DNA of 8,713 bases from assembly GCA_964551195.1 (NCBI GenBank), contig CAZKBI010000028.1, positions 1-8,713 on the forward strand, given 5' to 3'. Origin of the DNA: CAYZPB01 sp964551195 (GTDB lineage Bacteria; Bacillota; Bacilli; Tepidibacillales; Tepidibacillaceae). Position 1 is the first letter of the stretch, and each line of letters opens with the position of its first letter. Below the pieces are notes generated by a model. The model was not told the DNA's origin. It saw only the letters and a list, made by a program, of their open reading frames with translations, and searched no databases. The translations under genes were made by a program, and so were the position numbers. This document shows, one piece after another, positions 1 through 7,027 of this stretch.

Positions 1-312
1 ATTGATTAGCTTTCGATAGATTTTAACTTCATCAGAAGAATAGGTCTTAGTATTTTTTATATATTCTTTATTTTTCTGCATATAATTACTCAGTAGTTTC
101 TCTTCATCCTTTTTAAGATGGAAGACCTTGTTTCGACTAAGGTTCTGTCCAAGAAAAAGATAAAGGATGAAACCGACAATTGGCAGGAAGAAGAGAACCA
201 ATAACCAGGTTAAGGTTGTATTAACATCTTTTTTCTCGATAAAGATAATTGCTACTGCTAGGAGCATGTTCACAAAAGGAAAAAAGTTAAGTATAACTTC
301 CGACCATGTCAT
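1..312 (-). CDS. cls: Cardiolipin synthase, PLD family (N-terminal part, runs off left edge)
   Basis: The minus strand is open from an ATG at 312-310 to the window edge and gives the first 104 residues of a longer protein. Two hydrophobic segments are visible, at about residues 7-25 and 35-55. The second contains WLLVLFFLPIVGFILYLFLG followed by QN, which is the typical PLDc_N signature of bacterial cardiolipin synthases. A charged Lys/Glu-rich linker follows at about 60-104. In the family, two later HKD phospholipase-D motifs condense two phosphatidylglycerol molecules to cardiolipin at the cytoplasmic membrane. Those motifs would lie beyond the left edge, so activity cannot be judged. The start is supported by the normal N-terminus and by a weak GGTGA stretch just upstream. 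The gene is divergent from dinG. The family call is firm; the choice among paralogues (clsA, ywnE, ywjE and similar) is not. Confidence 0.88.
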   Translation of the reverse strand, partial: MTWSEVILNFFPFVNMLLAVAIIFIEKKDVNTTLTWLLVLFFLPIVGFILYLFLGQNLSRNKVFHLKKDEEKLLSNYMQKNKEYIKNTKTYSSDEVKIYRKLIN

Positions 313-341
313 AAATTCACCGACTTTTTATTATTTAGATG

Positions 342-350
342 TGCTATGAT
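342..350 (+). promoter_or_regulatory. Candidate extended -10 promoter for dinG
   Basis: TATGAT at 345-350 (5 of 6 matches to TATAAT) is preceded by TGC at 342-344, which forms an extended -10 element. Transcription would start near 357, about 32 bases before the dinG ATG. No good -35 hexamer is present at the right distance, which extended -10 promoters tolerate. No SOS-type (LexA) operator is visible. This is inference from the sequence. Confidence 0.4.
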
Positions 351-378
351 TAAAGAAAATTATCTATAAGTTATTGCT

Positions 379-385
379 AGGAGAG
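379..385 (+). promoter_or_regulatory. dinG ribosome binding site
   Basis: AGGAGAG at 379-385 lies just upstream of the ATG at 389 (GGAG is followed by a 5-base spacer). It decides the start. The in-frame TTG at 374 lies upstream of this site and has no comparable site of its own. Confidence 0.75.
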
Positions 386-388
386 ATT

Positions 389-3247
389 ATGAAAAGATTC
401 TGTGTTGTTGATGTTGAGACCACTGGCAGTAAGCCAGAAGAGGATGCCATTATCCAAATTGCTGCAGTCCTGCTTGAAGATTCTATAATAAAAAATGAGT
501 TTTCGACATATGTATTTACAGATAAAAACATATCACGTTTTATCAAAGAGTTAACAGGAATTACTGATGAACATGTAGACACAGCACCACTTTCTGCTGA
601 GGTAATGCCAGAGCTATTGCCGCTGTTGGAAGGTGCTTTTTTTGTTGCTCATAATGCTAGTTTCGATCTAAATTTTGTAAACCGTGCCCTAATTGATGCC
701 GGTTATCGTGAAATAACTAATGATATAATTGATTCTATAATAATGTCCAAAATATTGCTACCTAGTTTGCAAAGCCATAAGCTAGATTATCTGACGCAAG
801 AATTAGAGATCAAACATGTAAATCCACATAATGCTTTAGATGATGCCCTGGCGACCGCCGATTTATTAAGAAAAATGATTAATATTCTTGAAACTAAACC
901 ATTGACCTATTTACAGCAACTACAGAAGTTGCTTAGTATAAATGATTCGGGGTTGTTTAAATTAGTCGATAGTATTCTTAACAAAGCAATTATAAGTGGT
1001 AAAACTCAGCTAGTACCGGAGCAACATGTATATAACTACTTTACACTTAAAAACATTGCTTTGCGGGTAGATGACGAAAAGGCGAAAGACGAACAAGAGC
1101 TAGATTTTGATACTTTATTTAGTGATGACGGGTATTTAGCAAATGCTTTTCCTCAATATGAATATCGGGAAGGACAAGAAGAGATGGCCAGTGAGGTTAG
1201 AGCTGCTTTTTATGAGAATCGGCATCTAATGATTGAAGCTGGAACAGGAACAGGAAAAACACTAGCCTATCTTTTACCAGCTATCTACTGGGCATTAGAG
1301 GAAGCAGAACAGGTAGTGATATCTACCCATACGATAAACTTACAGGAACAGCTATATAAAAAGGATATTCCACTTTTAAAGGAGTCGATGGGGCTACCTT
1401 TTAAAGCTGCAATTCTAAAGGGAAGAAATAATTATTTATGCTTAAGAAAATTTGCTCTTAAATATCAAGAAACAGTCAGTCAACCTAAAAATACTGAAAA
1501 TTCAATTATGTGGGAATCGTATCTAACAATTCCAGAGGAGACTGTCGAACTGGCACGATTCTTAACTTGGGTATCGGAGACCGAGACGGGCGACATTGAA
1601 GAGTTAAACCTATCGTTAGCGGGCAGGTATCTGTGGAACGAGATGAAAAGTGAAAGTGAAAGCTGTTTAAATCGTAAATGTCCTTGGTTTAAAAACTGCT
1701 ACTATCACCGCGCTAAGAAACTGGCTCAGCAGGCAGATATTATAATTACAAATCACGCTCTTCTATTAACTAGTTTAAAAAATGAGCAACCAATTATACC
1801 TAATTTTAGAAAGCTAATTATTGATGAGGCACACCAGTTAGAGAATGTAGCAATTAATCATCTTGGCTACGAAGTAAGCCAATTACAAATCATGTATATT
1901 TTAAATAAATTACATCTGAGCGATAACAGTGGAATATTGGCTAGAGTTAGCAAAGAAATACAAATCAGAAATGAGACTAAGACAAATCAAGTTATCGTCG
2001 ATATAAAGGAAATATCAACAGGTCTATTGCCAAAAATAATAAAGGAAATTGAGCAATATTTTACTTTGCTTGATCATTACCTAAGTACGTATATAAAAAG
2101 AAATGGAAGCAGCAGACGAGTTCTAAGGATGAAAGAGCAACACTATGCAAATGAACGGTGGAAACATGTTAATCTTTCAGCAGAAAATCTTTTGAGCCTT
2201 TTTAATGAGTTAATAAACTTTTTAGAAAGTGCTAATAAAGCAATAACTGATCTAATCCAAGAAGAAAATCTTTTAGCTGATTATGAAGGCAATTTGCAAG
2301 CTTTGGGCCAAGTGATTGCAAACATTGCTGACTGGAATGAACATAAAACAGCTGACAATGTGTACTGGATTGAGAGCAGACAAAAAGGTAAAAGGAATAT
2401 ACCATATTTGTTATCCGCACCAATTGAAATTGGAAAATACTTGCAGGAATCTTTAATCGGCAATTTAGATAGTGTAGTTATGACCTCAGCAACTTTGTCT
2501 GTCATGGATTCCTTTGAATTTATTAGCAATGATTTCGGATTTGAATTAGATGATGATGAATTAACCGCGATTATTCAACCATCACCATTTAATTACCAGA
2601 AGCAGGTAAGGGTCTATGTACCAGATGATGTACCGGCAATTAAAGATGTATCGGTTGATACCTACGTCGAATATATTTCGAAAAATATAGCGGAGGTTGC
2701 ACTTTTGTTAGAGGGTAGGACGCTTGTTCTCTTTACATCACATGCGATGTTGCAGAAGTCGCACCGGTTTCTAGTTGATTATTTAAAGGATGATGAGATT
2801 AAGGTTCTGGGGCAGAATATTGACAGCAGTAGCCGTTCTAAACTAACAGAGACTTTTCTAGAAAATAGTAACACGATTCTTCTTGGCACAAATAGTTTCT
2901 GGGAGGGAGTAGATATTCCAGGAGAGAATCTAAGTGCGCTGTGTATAGTAAGATTACCCTTTATACCACCAGATGAGCCTGTCCAAGCGGCTAGAGAGGA
3001 GCGGCTTAAGGCAGCTGGGAAAAACTCTTTTACTAATCTTTCATTACCGCAGGCAATAATTAGATTTAAACAAGGCTTCGGCAGATTAATACGCACACAT
3101 CAAGATCGTGGAGTGGTCATAATTTTTGATAATCGGATAATAACCACTTGGTACGGAAAGGCTTTTATTCAATCTTTACCGCAAATCGAGGTAGATTATA
3201 TGTCGTCGCAGAATATACTAAGGGATATTGAAAGCTGGTTTTTTTAA
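389..3247 (+). CDS. dinG: DinG: DnaQ-type 3'-5' exonuclease fused to XPD-like superfamily 2 helicase
   Basis: The product has 952 residues from the ATG that follows a good ribosome binding site. Residues 1 to about 165 form a DEDD exonuclease domain: D8 and E10 in DVETTG (Exo I), D93 in HNASFD (Exo II), and H147 and D152 in HNALDD (Exo III). From about 255 the XPD-like helicase begins: Walker A AGTGTGKT with K290, the Ia stretch STHTINLQEQ, DEAH at 479-482, VMTSATL near 697-703, LFTSHAMLQ, GTNSFWEGVDIPGE near 833-846, and the motif VI stretch QGFGRLIR at 895-902. Four cysteines (C351, C426, C431, C437) sit between Walker A and DEAH. The last three have the spacing of the iron-sulfur ligands of E. 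coli DinG. The exonuclease fusion is the usual Firmicutes form. The gene probably acts on damaged DNA or R-loop-type structures; the substrate is inferred from the family. The stop codon forms the base of the downstream hairpin. Confidence 0.95.
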   Translation: MKRFCVVDVETTGSKPEEDAIIQIAAVLLEDSIIKNEFSTYVFTDKNISRFIKELTGITDEHVDTAPLSAEVMPELLPLLEGAFFVAHNASFDLNFVNRALIDAGYREITNDIIDSIIMSKILLPSLQSHKLDYLTQELEIKHVNPHNALDDALATADLLRKMINILETKPLTYLQQLQKLLSINDSGLFKLVDSILNKAIISGKTQLVPEQHVYNYFTLKNIALRVDDEKAKDEQELDFDTLFSDDGYLANAFPQYEYREGQEEMASEVRAAFYENRHLMIEAGTGTGKTLAYLLPAIYWALEEAEQVVISTHTINLQEQLYKKDIPLLKESMGLPFKAAILKGRNNYLCLRKFALKYQETVSQPKNTENSIMWESYLTIPEETVELARFLTWVSETETGDIEELNLSLAGRYLWNEMKSESESCLNRKCPWFKNCYYHRAKKLAQQADIIITNHALLLTSLKNEQPIIPNFRKLIIDEAHQLENVAINHLGYEVSQLQIMYILNKLHLSDNSGILARVSKEIQIRNETKTNQVIVDIKEISTGLLPKIIKEIEQYFTLLDHYLSTYIKRNGSSRRVLRMKEQHYANERWKHVNLSAENLLSLFNELINFLESANKAITDLIQEENLLADYEGNLQALGQVIANIADWNEHKTADNVYWIESRQKGKRNIPYLLSAPIEIGKYLQESLIGNLDSVVMTSATLSVMDSFEFISNDFGFELDDDELTAIIQPSPFNYQKQVRVYVPDDVPAIKDVSVDTYVEYISKNIAEVALLLEGRTLVLFTSHAMLQKSHRFLVDYLKDDEIKVLGQNIDSSSRSKLTETFLENSNTILLGTNSFWEGVDIPGENLSALCIVRLPFIPPDEPVQAAREERLKAAGKNSFTNLSLPQAIIRFKQGFGRLIRTHQDRGVVIIFDNRIITTWYGKAFIQSLPQIEVDYMSSQNILRDIESWFF

Positions 3248-3275
3248 AAGGTTACGCAAAATGCGTAACCTTTTA
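3245..3275. terminator. Bidirectional terminator between dinG and the exporter permease gene
   Basis: A perfect 14-base-pair stem (3245-3258 with 3262-3275) closes on a 3-base AAA loop. The top strand reads TAAAAGGTTACGCA, the loop, then the complement, followed by TTTATTT-type sequence. On the minus strand the right arm ends in TTTT and then runs into A residues, so termination there may be weaker. The stem starts at the first base of the dinG TAA (3245-3247) and ends at the last base of the permease TAA complement (3273-3275). It therefore serves both convergent genes. Confidence 0.85.
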
Positions 3276-4505
3276 TTTAAATAGCAAAGCCTTTCTAATA
3301 TCTTTTAGTGAGCTACCTTTACCATAGAGTAACACGCCGCCCTTATAAACTTTCGCTGCAAAAATGCTACTGGCAATTATACTTATAACCATAATAACAA
3401 CTGATACAACAATTTCAATTACATGGGGGTCGGTCATACCGATACGTAAGAACATGACCATCGGAGTAAAAAATGGTATATAGGAAAGCACCACAATTAT
3501 CACGGAATCTGGGCTAGTCAGACCAAAAATTGAAATTATGAAAGCTGCTACCAAGATAAAATTTAAGATCCCAATTGTTTGTTGTAAATCTTCAATTCTA
3601 CTTACTAATGATCCTAACATTGCAGCAAAGGTCGCATAGAATAGGGTACCTAAGATAAAGAATAATATACCATAAAAAATCACGTGCGTAGGTAAATCTG
3701 AGAAATCGATTGTGAGCGAGTCAAGCGTAAAGACTCCGCTGCTACCCCGCAATGTTAAGAAGCCAACTATAAGTATCAGAGTTATTTGAAGTACGCCTAA
3801 GAGTAAGACGCCGAGAATCTTGCCGAACATTTGCTTTACTGGGCTGACACTTGAGACAAGGATCTCCATCACTCGCGTACTTTTTTCTTTGGCAACCTCC
3901 ATTGCAATCATATTCCCATACATTATCACTCCGAAATAAATAGCTATTAAAAGAATATAGACAATAATATAGGATATAGCGATTTCTGATTCGCTTTTAG
4001 CACCATCGCCTAAAGGCGTTTTTGTTAGTTGTAGAGGGGCGAACAAAGTTGCTACTTCCTCTTCAGTTAAATGAAGTTTTTCAGCACTATGCTGAAATTT
4101 AACAGCCGATAAAGCTTGTTCAAGATAAGAAATAAGTTCAGTATTTAGAATATTATCGGCCTTATATTCAGCGGTAAGGAATTCCTCAGCATTTGAATTA
4201 ATTAAGACATAACCATAAATATCATCTTTATCGTAAGCAGTTCGCGCTGACTCTTCGTTCATAAAGTTTTCTAAAACAATATTTTGGTAAATCATCATCT
4301 CACTTTCTAACTGCTCATATATTTGTTGGGTCTCATCGATTATCCCAACAGTTCGTATATCCTCATCAACAAAATTAGCTAGTAAGGCGGGCAGATTCAG
4401 GATAAGAATTAATAAAAGTAAGGAGACAATTGTAGTTACAATGAATGATTTCTTTCTTAAATTTGTTAGAAAGGTATGCTTCAATACGATAAAAAATTTA
4501 TTCAT
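3273..4505 (-). CDS. yhaP: ABC-2 type exporter permease, YhaP/NatB-like
   Basis: This is a membrane protein of 410 residues, the normal size for the family. One N-terminal membrane helix (about 22-43) is followed by an extracytoplasmic region of about 130 residues. Six further hydrophobic segments lie near 177-199, 226-249, 274-297, 313-331, 335-353 and 364-384. The stretch EVAKEKSTRVMEILVSSVSP at 203-222 is the hallmark of NatB/YhaP-type ABC2 permeases. It pairs with the ATPase encoded just upstream: the ATG lies inside the end of the ATPase gene, giving an 8-base overlap and probable translational coupling. AGGTG at 4516-4512, 6 bases before the ATG, can serve as ribosome binding site. Family members are annotated as sodium or drug/peptide exporters, but the real substrate is not known from sequence. 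The gene ends in the shared terminator. Confidence 0.87.
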   Translation of the reverse strand: MNKFFIVLKHTFLTNLRKKSFIVTTIVSLLLLILILNLPALLANFVDEDIRTVGIIDETQQIYEQLESEMMIYQNIVLENFMNEESARTAYDKDDIYGYVLINSNAEEFLTAEYKADNILNTELISYLEQALSAVKFQHSAEKLHLTEEEVATLFAPLQLTKTPLGDGAKSESEIAISYIIVYILLIAIYFGVIMYGNMIAMEVAKEKSTRVMEILVSSVSPVKQMFGKILGVLLLGVLQITLILIVGFLTLRGSSGVFTLDSLTIDFSDLPTHVIFYGILFFILGTLFYATFAAMLGSLVSRIEDLQQTIGILNFILVAAFIISIFGLTSPDSVIIVVLSYIPFFTPMVMFLRIGMTDPHVIEIVVSVVIMVISIIASSIFAAKVYKGGVLLYGKGSSLKDIRKALLFK

Positions 4506-5397
4506 ATTCTACACCTACCTTTTCAATAAAAATGTCATTGAGGGAAGGTTCCTCAAGCGAAAAATGTGTAATCTTTCCTCTCGCGACAACCTCTTGCAGA
4601 ACTTTATCAGAAAAAGCCTCGTCCTGTAGATGAATTATAAACCTATCTGCTTTTTTAATGATTCCGGTAACTTCAACAAAATCATTTAAGAAATCAAGAT
4701 CAACAGTTGTTTTGATATGGATATTTTTGTTGCCATATTCCCTTTTAATTTGATTTAGATTGCCCTCAAGAATTGCCTCTCCCTTATCTAATAGACAGAA
4801 ACTCTCACATAATTCTTCAACATGCTCCATCCGATGGCTAGAGAACAAGATTGTCGTCCCTTGCCCTGCTAAATGTTTGACAGCGTTCTTCAACAATTCT
4901 ACGTTTACGGGATCAAGTCCACTGAAGGGTTCGTCGAGTAAGAGTAGTTCAGGCGAGTGTTGCACAGCCGAGATAAACTGAATTTTCTGCTGGTTACCCT
5001 TAGACAATTCTTGCAAACGTCGATTACTATAGTTAGATATATGGAAACGATCTAACCAATAATCAATCTGCGAATTTGCAGCGGTTTTACTAATTCCCCG
5101 TAACTCTGCGAAGTAGATTAACTGTTGACGAACTGGTAATTCCGCATATAGCCCACGCTCTTCTGGTAAATAACCAACGCGATTACTATTAGCATAAGTG
5201 ATTACCTCACCATTCCAGGTAACTCGACCATTGCTAGGTGAAAGTATACCAAGGATTAACCGAAACATTGTTGTCTTTCCAGCGCCATTTGCACCGAGGA
5301 AACCGTAAATTTGATTTTTTTCGATTTCTAGCGATAAGTCCTTAACAGCTATGTTATTACCAAAGCGCTTCGTAATATTTTTTATTGCTAAACTCAT
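4498..5397 (-). CDS. yhaQ: ABC transporter ATP-binding protein, YhaQ/NatA-like
   Basis: This is a cytoplasmic ATPase subunit of 299 residues from the ATG at 5397-5395. It has Walker A GANGAGKTT at 35-43 (K41), the Q-loop region YLPEERGLY at 76-84, signature LSKGNQQK at 131-138, Walker B LLLLDEP at 151-157 (catalytic E156), D-loop SGLDP at 159-163 and switch H188 in SSHRM. Glutamate stands where many ABC proteins have the Q-loop glutamine, and the YLPEERGLY form is common in this subfamily. A C-terminal region of about 80 residues follows, as in the YhaQ and NatA families. A GTG nine bases further upstream (5406-5404) is in frame, but it lies only one base after AAGGA, while the ATG lies ten bases after it. 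The gene precedes the permease in a two-gene operon. The fit to YhaQ is better than to other exporters; the substrate is unknown. Confidence 0.88.
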   Translation of the reverse strand: MSLAIKNITKRFGNNIAVKDLSLEIEKNQIYGFLGANGAGKTTMFRLILGILSPSNGRVTWNGEVITYANSNRVGYLPEERGLYAELPVRQQLIYFAELRGISKTAANSQIDYWLDRFHISNYSNRRLQELSKGNQQKIQFISAVQHSPELLLLDEPFSGLDPVNVELLKNAVKHLAGQGTTILFSSHRMEHVEELCESFCLLDKGEAILEGNLNQIKREYGNKNIHIKTTVDLDFLNDFVEVTGIIKKADRFIIHLQDEAFSDKVLQEVVARGKITHFSLEEPSLNDIFIEKVGVEYE

Positions 5398-5432
5398 GAT
5401 AAACACGTCCTTAAAGTTATGTTACAATATCA

Positions 5433-5461
5433 AGTATAGATGAATCACAATGTTTTGTGTA
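5433..5461 (-). promoter_or_regulatory. Candidate sigma-A promoter for the exporter operon
   Basis: Reading the minus strand, TACACA (5461-5456, 4 of 6 matches to TTGACA) is separated by 17 bases from TATACT (5438-5433, 5 of 6 matches to TATAAT). Transcription would begin near 5426, about 30 bases before the ATPase ATG. It lies back to back with the candidate mtaD promoter and shares the same direct repeat. Confidence 0.5.
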
Positions 5462-5466
5462 TAGAT
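5434..5466. repeat. Direct repeat GTATAGAT flanking a small inverted repeat in the divergent promoter region
   Basis: GTATAGAT occurs at 5434-5441 and again at 5459-5466, 25 bases start to start. Between the copies lies CACAA (5446-5450), TGTT, then TTGTG (5455-5459), a 5-base inverted repeat. The copies overlap the -10 and -35 of the exporter promoter, and the second copy touches the -10 of the mtaD promoter. This could be a regulator site, but in AT-rich DNA such short repeats also arise by chance. Confidence 0.35.
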
Positions 5467-5471
5467 ATAAT
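5444..5471 (+). promoter_or_regulatory. Candidate sigma-A promoter for mtaD and downstream genes
   Basis: A perfect TATAAT at 5466-5471 lies 16 bases after ATCACA (5444-5449, 4 of 6 matches to TTGACA). The start would fall near 5478, giving a leader of about 30 bases, too short for a riboswitch. It would drive mtaD, ypmA, aspB and dnaD, since no later terminator or clear promoter was seen. Confidence 0.5.
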
Positions 5472-5508
5472 TAAATTATGTATAAAATTTTAATAAGGAG
5501 CGTTTGTT

Positions 5509-6804
5509 ATGCGCACACAAGTTATTAATGCACAGATCATCACCCTTAATCCAGAAAACCAGATATTAGAAGCGGGTAGCCTTGTTTTTGAAGATGGTAT
5601 TATCATCGAGGTTAACTCTGATAATGTTAGCCAAACAAACTGTGATCGAACAATTGATGCTCAGAATAAGCTTCTAATGCCAGGTCTAATTAATACCCAT
5701 ACACATTCCCCAATGACTTTACTGCGAGCTTACGCTGAAGACTTAGGCTTAGAAGATTGGCTTAACAAGGTGTTGCCTATTGAAACTGGGTTTTCTCAAG
5801 CAGATATTGCTCTAGGTAGTGAGTTAGCAATTATTGAAATGTTAAAAAATGGGATTACAACTTTCTCTGATCTTTATATTCAGATTGAAACAATCGCCAA
5901 ACAAGTTGAAAAAAGTGGCATTCGTGCAGTCTTAGCGCGAAGTATAATTGAAGATCAAACCAGTCCAGCTTGTAGCAGGCAAAAACTGATTGAGTCTACA
6001 GATAATGTGCGTAACCTTCATGGTACAATAAATGGACGGATTACAACGACAATGGCACCGCATTCAATTTATACCTGTTCAAGAGAATTTCTGCTTCAAA
6101 TCTTGATGGAGGCTAAGCAATTGGCAGTACCGCTACAAATTCATTTAGCGGAGTCGAGTGCAGAATATGCCTATTCAATCGAGAACTTTGGTCTTAGTCC
6201 TGTCCAATATCTGAATGAGATCGGTTATTTTGACCATGATATTCTGATTGCACATGCGGTTTATGTTGATGAAGAGGATATAAATATATTGGCAGAAAAA
6301 GGGGTTAAGATATCACATAACCCAACGAGTAATCTAAAACTCGGTAATGGGATTGCCCCGGTTTTTAGCTATCTAGATAAAGGTATAGTTGTAGGCTTAG
6401 GAACTGATGGTGCTGCTAGTAATAACAGTTTAAATATACTAGCAGAGATAAAGTTAGCAGCCTTACTACAGAAGGGTTTAAACCAAAATCCTACTCTAGT
6501 GAGCGCATTAGATGCATTGCGAATGGGCACAATAAGTGGTGCACAGGCATTATTTTTAGACGAAGAAATTGGCTCAATCGAGGTTGGTAAAAAAGCTGAT
6601 TTTATTTTATTAGATTTAGCGGCGCCTCAGACTAAACCTGATTTCAATTTATACGCGAGCATAGTCTATTCGGCGTCGAATTCACAAGTTACCGATGTCT
6701 TTATTGATGGTCGAGAAATTGTGAAAAATAGGGAGATAATGACTATTGATGTCGAAAGAACTTTAAATGAGGTAACAAAGTTTCAAAACAAATTATATAA
6801 TTAA
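5509..6804 (+). CDS. mtaD: 5-methylthioadenosine / S-adenosylhomocysteine deaminase
   Basis: This 431-residue amidohydrolase-superfamily enzyme converts MTA to 5'-methylthioinosine, and SAH to S-inosylhomocysteine, with release of ammonia in the cytoplasm. Metal and active-site residues are complete: H64 and H66 in NTHTH, H185 in MAPH, H212 and E215 in HLAES, H249 in AHA, and D300 in GTDG. The stretch LLMPGLINTHTHSPMTLLRAY at 55-75 (shown here as its two halves LLMPGLINTHT and HSPMTLLRAY), together with E92 in VLPIE, fits the MtaD branch of the TrzA/AtzA group. AAGGAG at 5495-5500 lies 8 bases before the ATG. Neighbours are a divergent exporter and, 13 bases downstream, ypmA and then aspB, so it appears to lead an operon. 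Related deaminases act on guanine, chlorotriazines or other adenosines. The MTA/SAH assignment is the best fit, but substrate range in this family varies. Confidence 0.86.
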   Translation: MRTQVINAQIITLNPENQILEAGSLVFEDGIIIEVNSDNVSQTNCDRTIDAQNKLLMPGLINTHTHSPMTLLRAYAEDLGLEDWLNKVLPIETGFSQADIALGSELAIIEMLKNGITTFSDLYIQIETIAKQVEKSGIRAVLARSIIEDQTSPACSRQKLIESTDNVRNLHGTINGRITTTMAPHSIYTCSREFLLQILMEAKQLAVPLQIHLAESSAEYAYSIENFGLSPVQYLNEIGYFDHDILIAHAVYVDEEDINILAEKGVKISHNPTSNLKLGNGIAPVFSYLDKGIVVGLGTDGAASNNSLNILAEIKLAALLQKGLNQNPTLVSALDALRMGTISGAQALFLDEEIGSIEVGKKADFILLDLAAPQTKPDFNLYASIVYSASNSQVTDVFIDGREIVKNREIMTIDVERTLNEVTKFQNKLYN

Positions 6805-6817
6805 CGGAGATGATCTA

Positions 6818-6988
6818 ATGGCAATTAAATTGCTCTCAACTGTAAAGATTAAAAATACACCTGATTTGTACAAAGTCGTCGATCAGTTAAATAAGACGCT
6901 AAAATATGATGATTTAATGTTTGGCTTAGCATATGATAGTGAGGAAGAAGATATGGTGATTTTCAGTATTTATAGCACTAAAGAGTAA
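6818..6988 (+). CDS. ypmA: Small conserved protein YpmA (DUF4264 family)
   Basis: This is a short gene of 56 codons starting at ATG 6818, with GGAG at 6806-6809, 8 bases before the start. It begins 13 bases after the mtaD stop. The product starts MAIKLLSTVKIKNTPDLYKV and contains LNKTLKYDDLMFGLAYD, a pattern I recognise as the DUF4264/YpmA family, which is of this length and lies between dinG and aspB in Bacillus. It is acidic in the second half (SEEED at 41-45), with no membrane segment or signal peptide. The molecular function is not known. The position upstream of aspB supports the call, and the product is small enough to be missed by length cut-offs. Confidence 0.85.
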   Translation: MAIKLLSTVKIKNTPDLYKVVDQLNKTLKYDDLMFGLAYDSEEEDMVIFSIYSTKE

Positions 6989-7013
6989 ATTCTACTGATA
7001 ATCATAAAAATAT

Positions 7014-7020
7014 AAGGGGG
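7014..7020 (+). promoter_or_regulatory. aspB ribosome binding site (supports a TTG start)
   Basis: AAGGGGG at 7014-7020 is separated from the TTG at 7028-7030 by 7 bases. It supports that TTG as the start. No ATG is available at the expected N-terminus, where related AspB proteins begin. Confidence 0.7.
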
Positions 7021-7027
7021 AATATAA

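Noticed and set aside
374..388. Alternative TTG start giving five more residues at the DinG N-terminus
   Set aside because: The AGGAGAG ribosome binding site lies between this TTG and the ATG at 389, so it can only serve the ATG. The exonuclease domain also starts normally from the ATG.
313..388. LexA (SOS) operator upstream of dinG
   Set aside because: No CGAAC-N4-GTTCG-like sequence is present in the cls-dinG gap, so damage control of this gene is not supported.
1241..1256. Tandem GGAACA-type repeat
   Set aside because: It encodes the GTGTGKT Walker A motif of DinG. The repetition follows from the protein sequence.
2281..3096. Open reading frames on the minus strand inside dinG
   Set aside because: They lie opposite conserved helicase motifs, have no ribosome binding sites, and their products resemble no family I know.
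4441..4981. Short plus-strand open frames inside the exporter genes
   Set aside because: They are opposite well-supported coding sequence (Walker motifs and membrane helices) and lack ribosome binding sites.
5398..5406. Alternative GTG start for the ABC ATPase, three codons upstream
   Set aside because: It lies only one base after AAGGA, too close for initiation. MSLAIKN is the usual N-terminus of this family.
5472..5508. Possible SAM or purine riboswitch upstream of mtaD
   Set aside because: The predicted leader is about 30 bases, with no stem-loops of the known riboswitch kinds and no attenuator.
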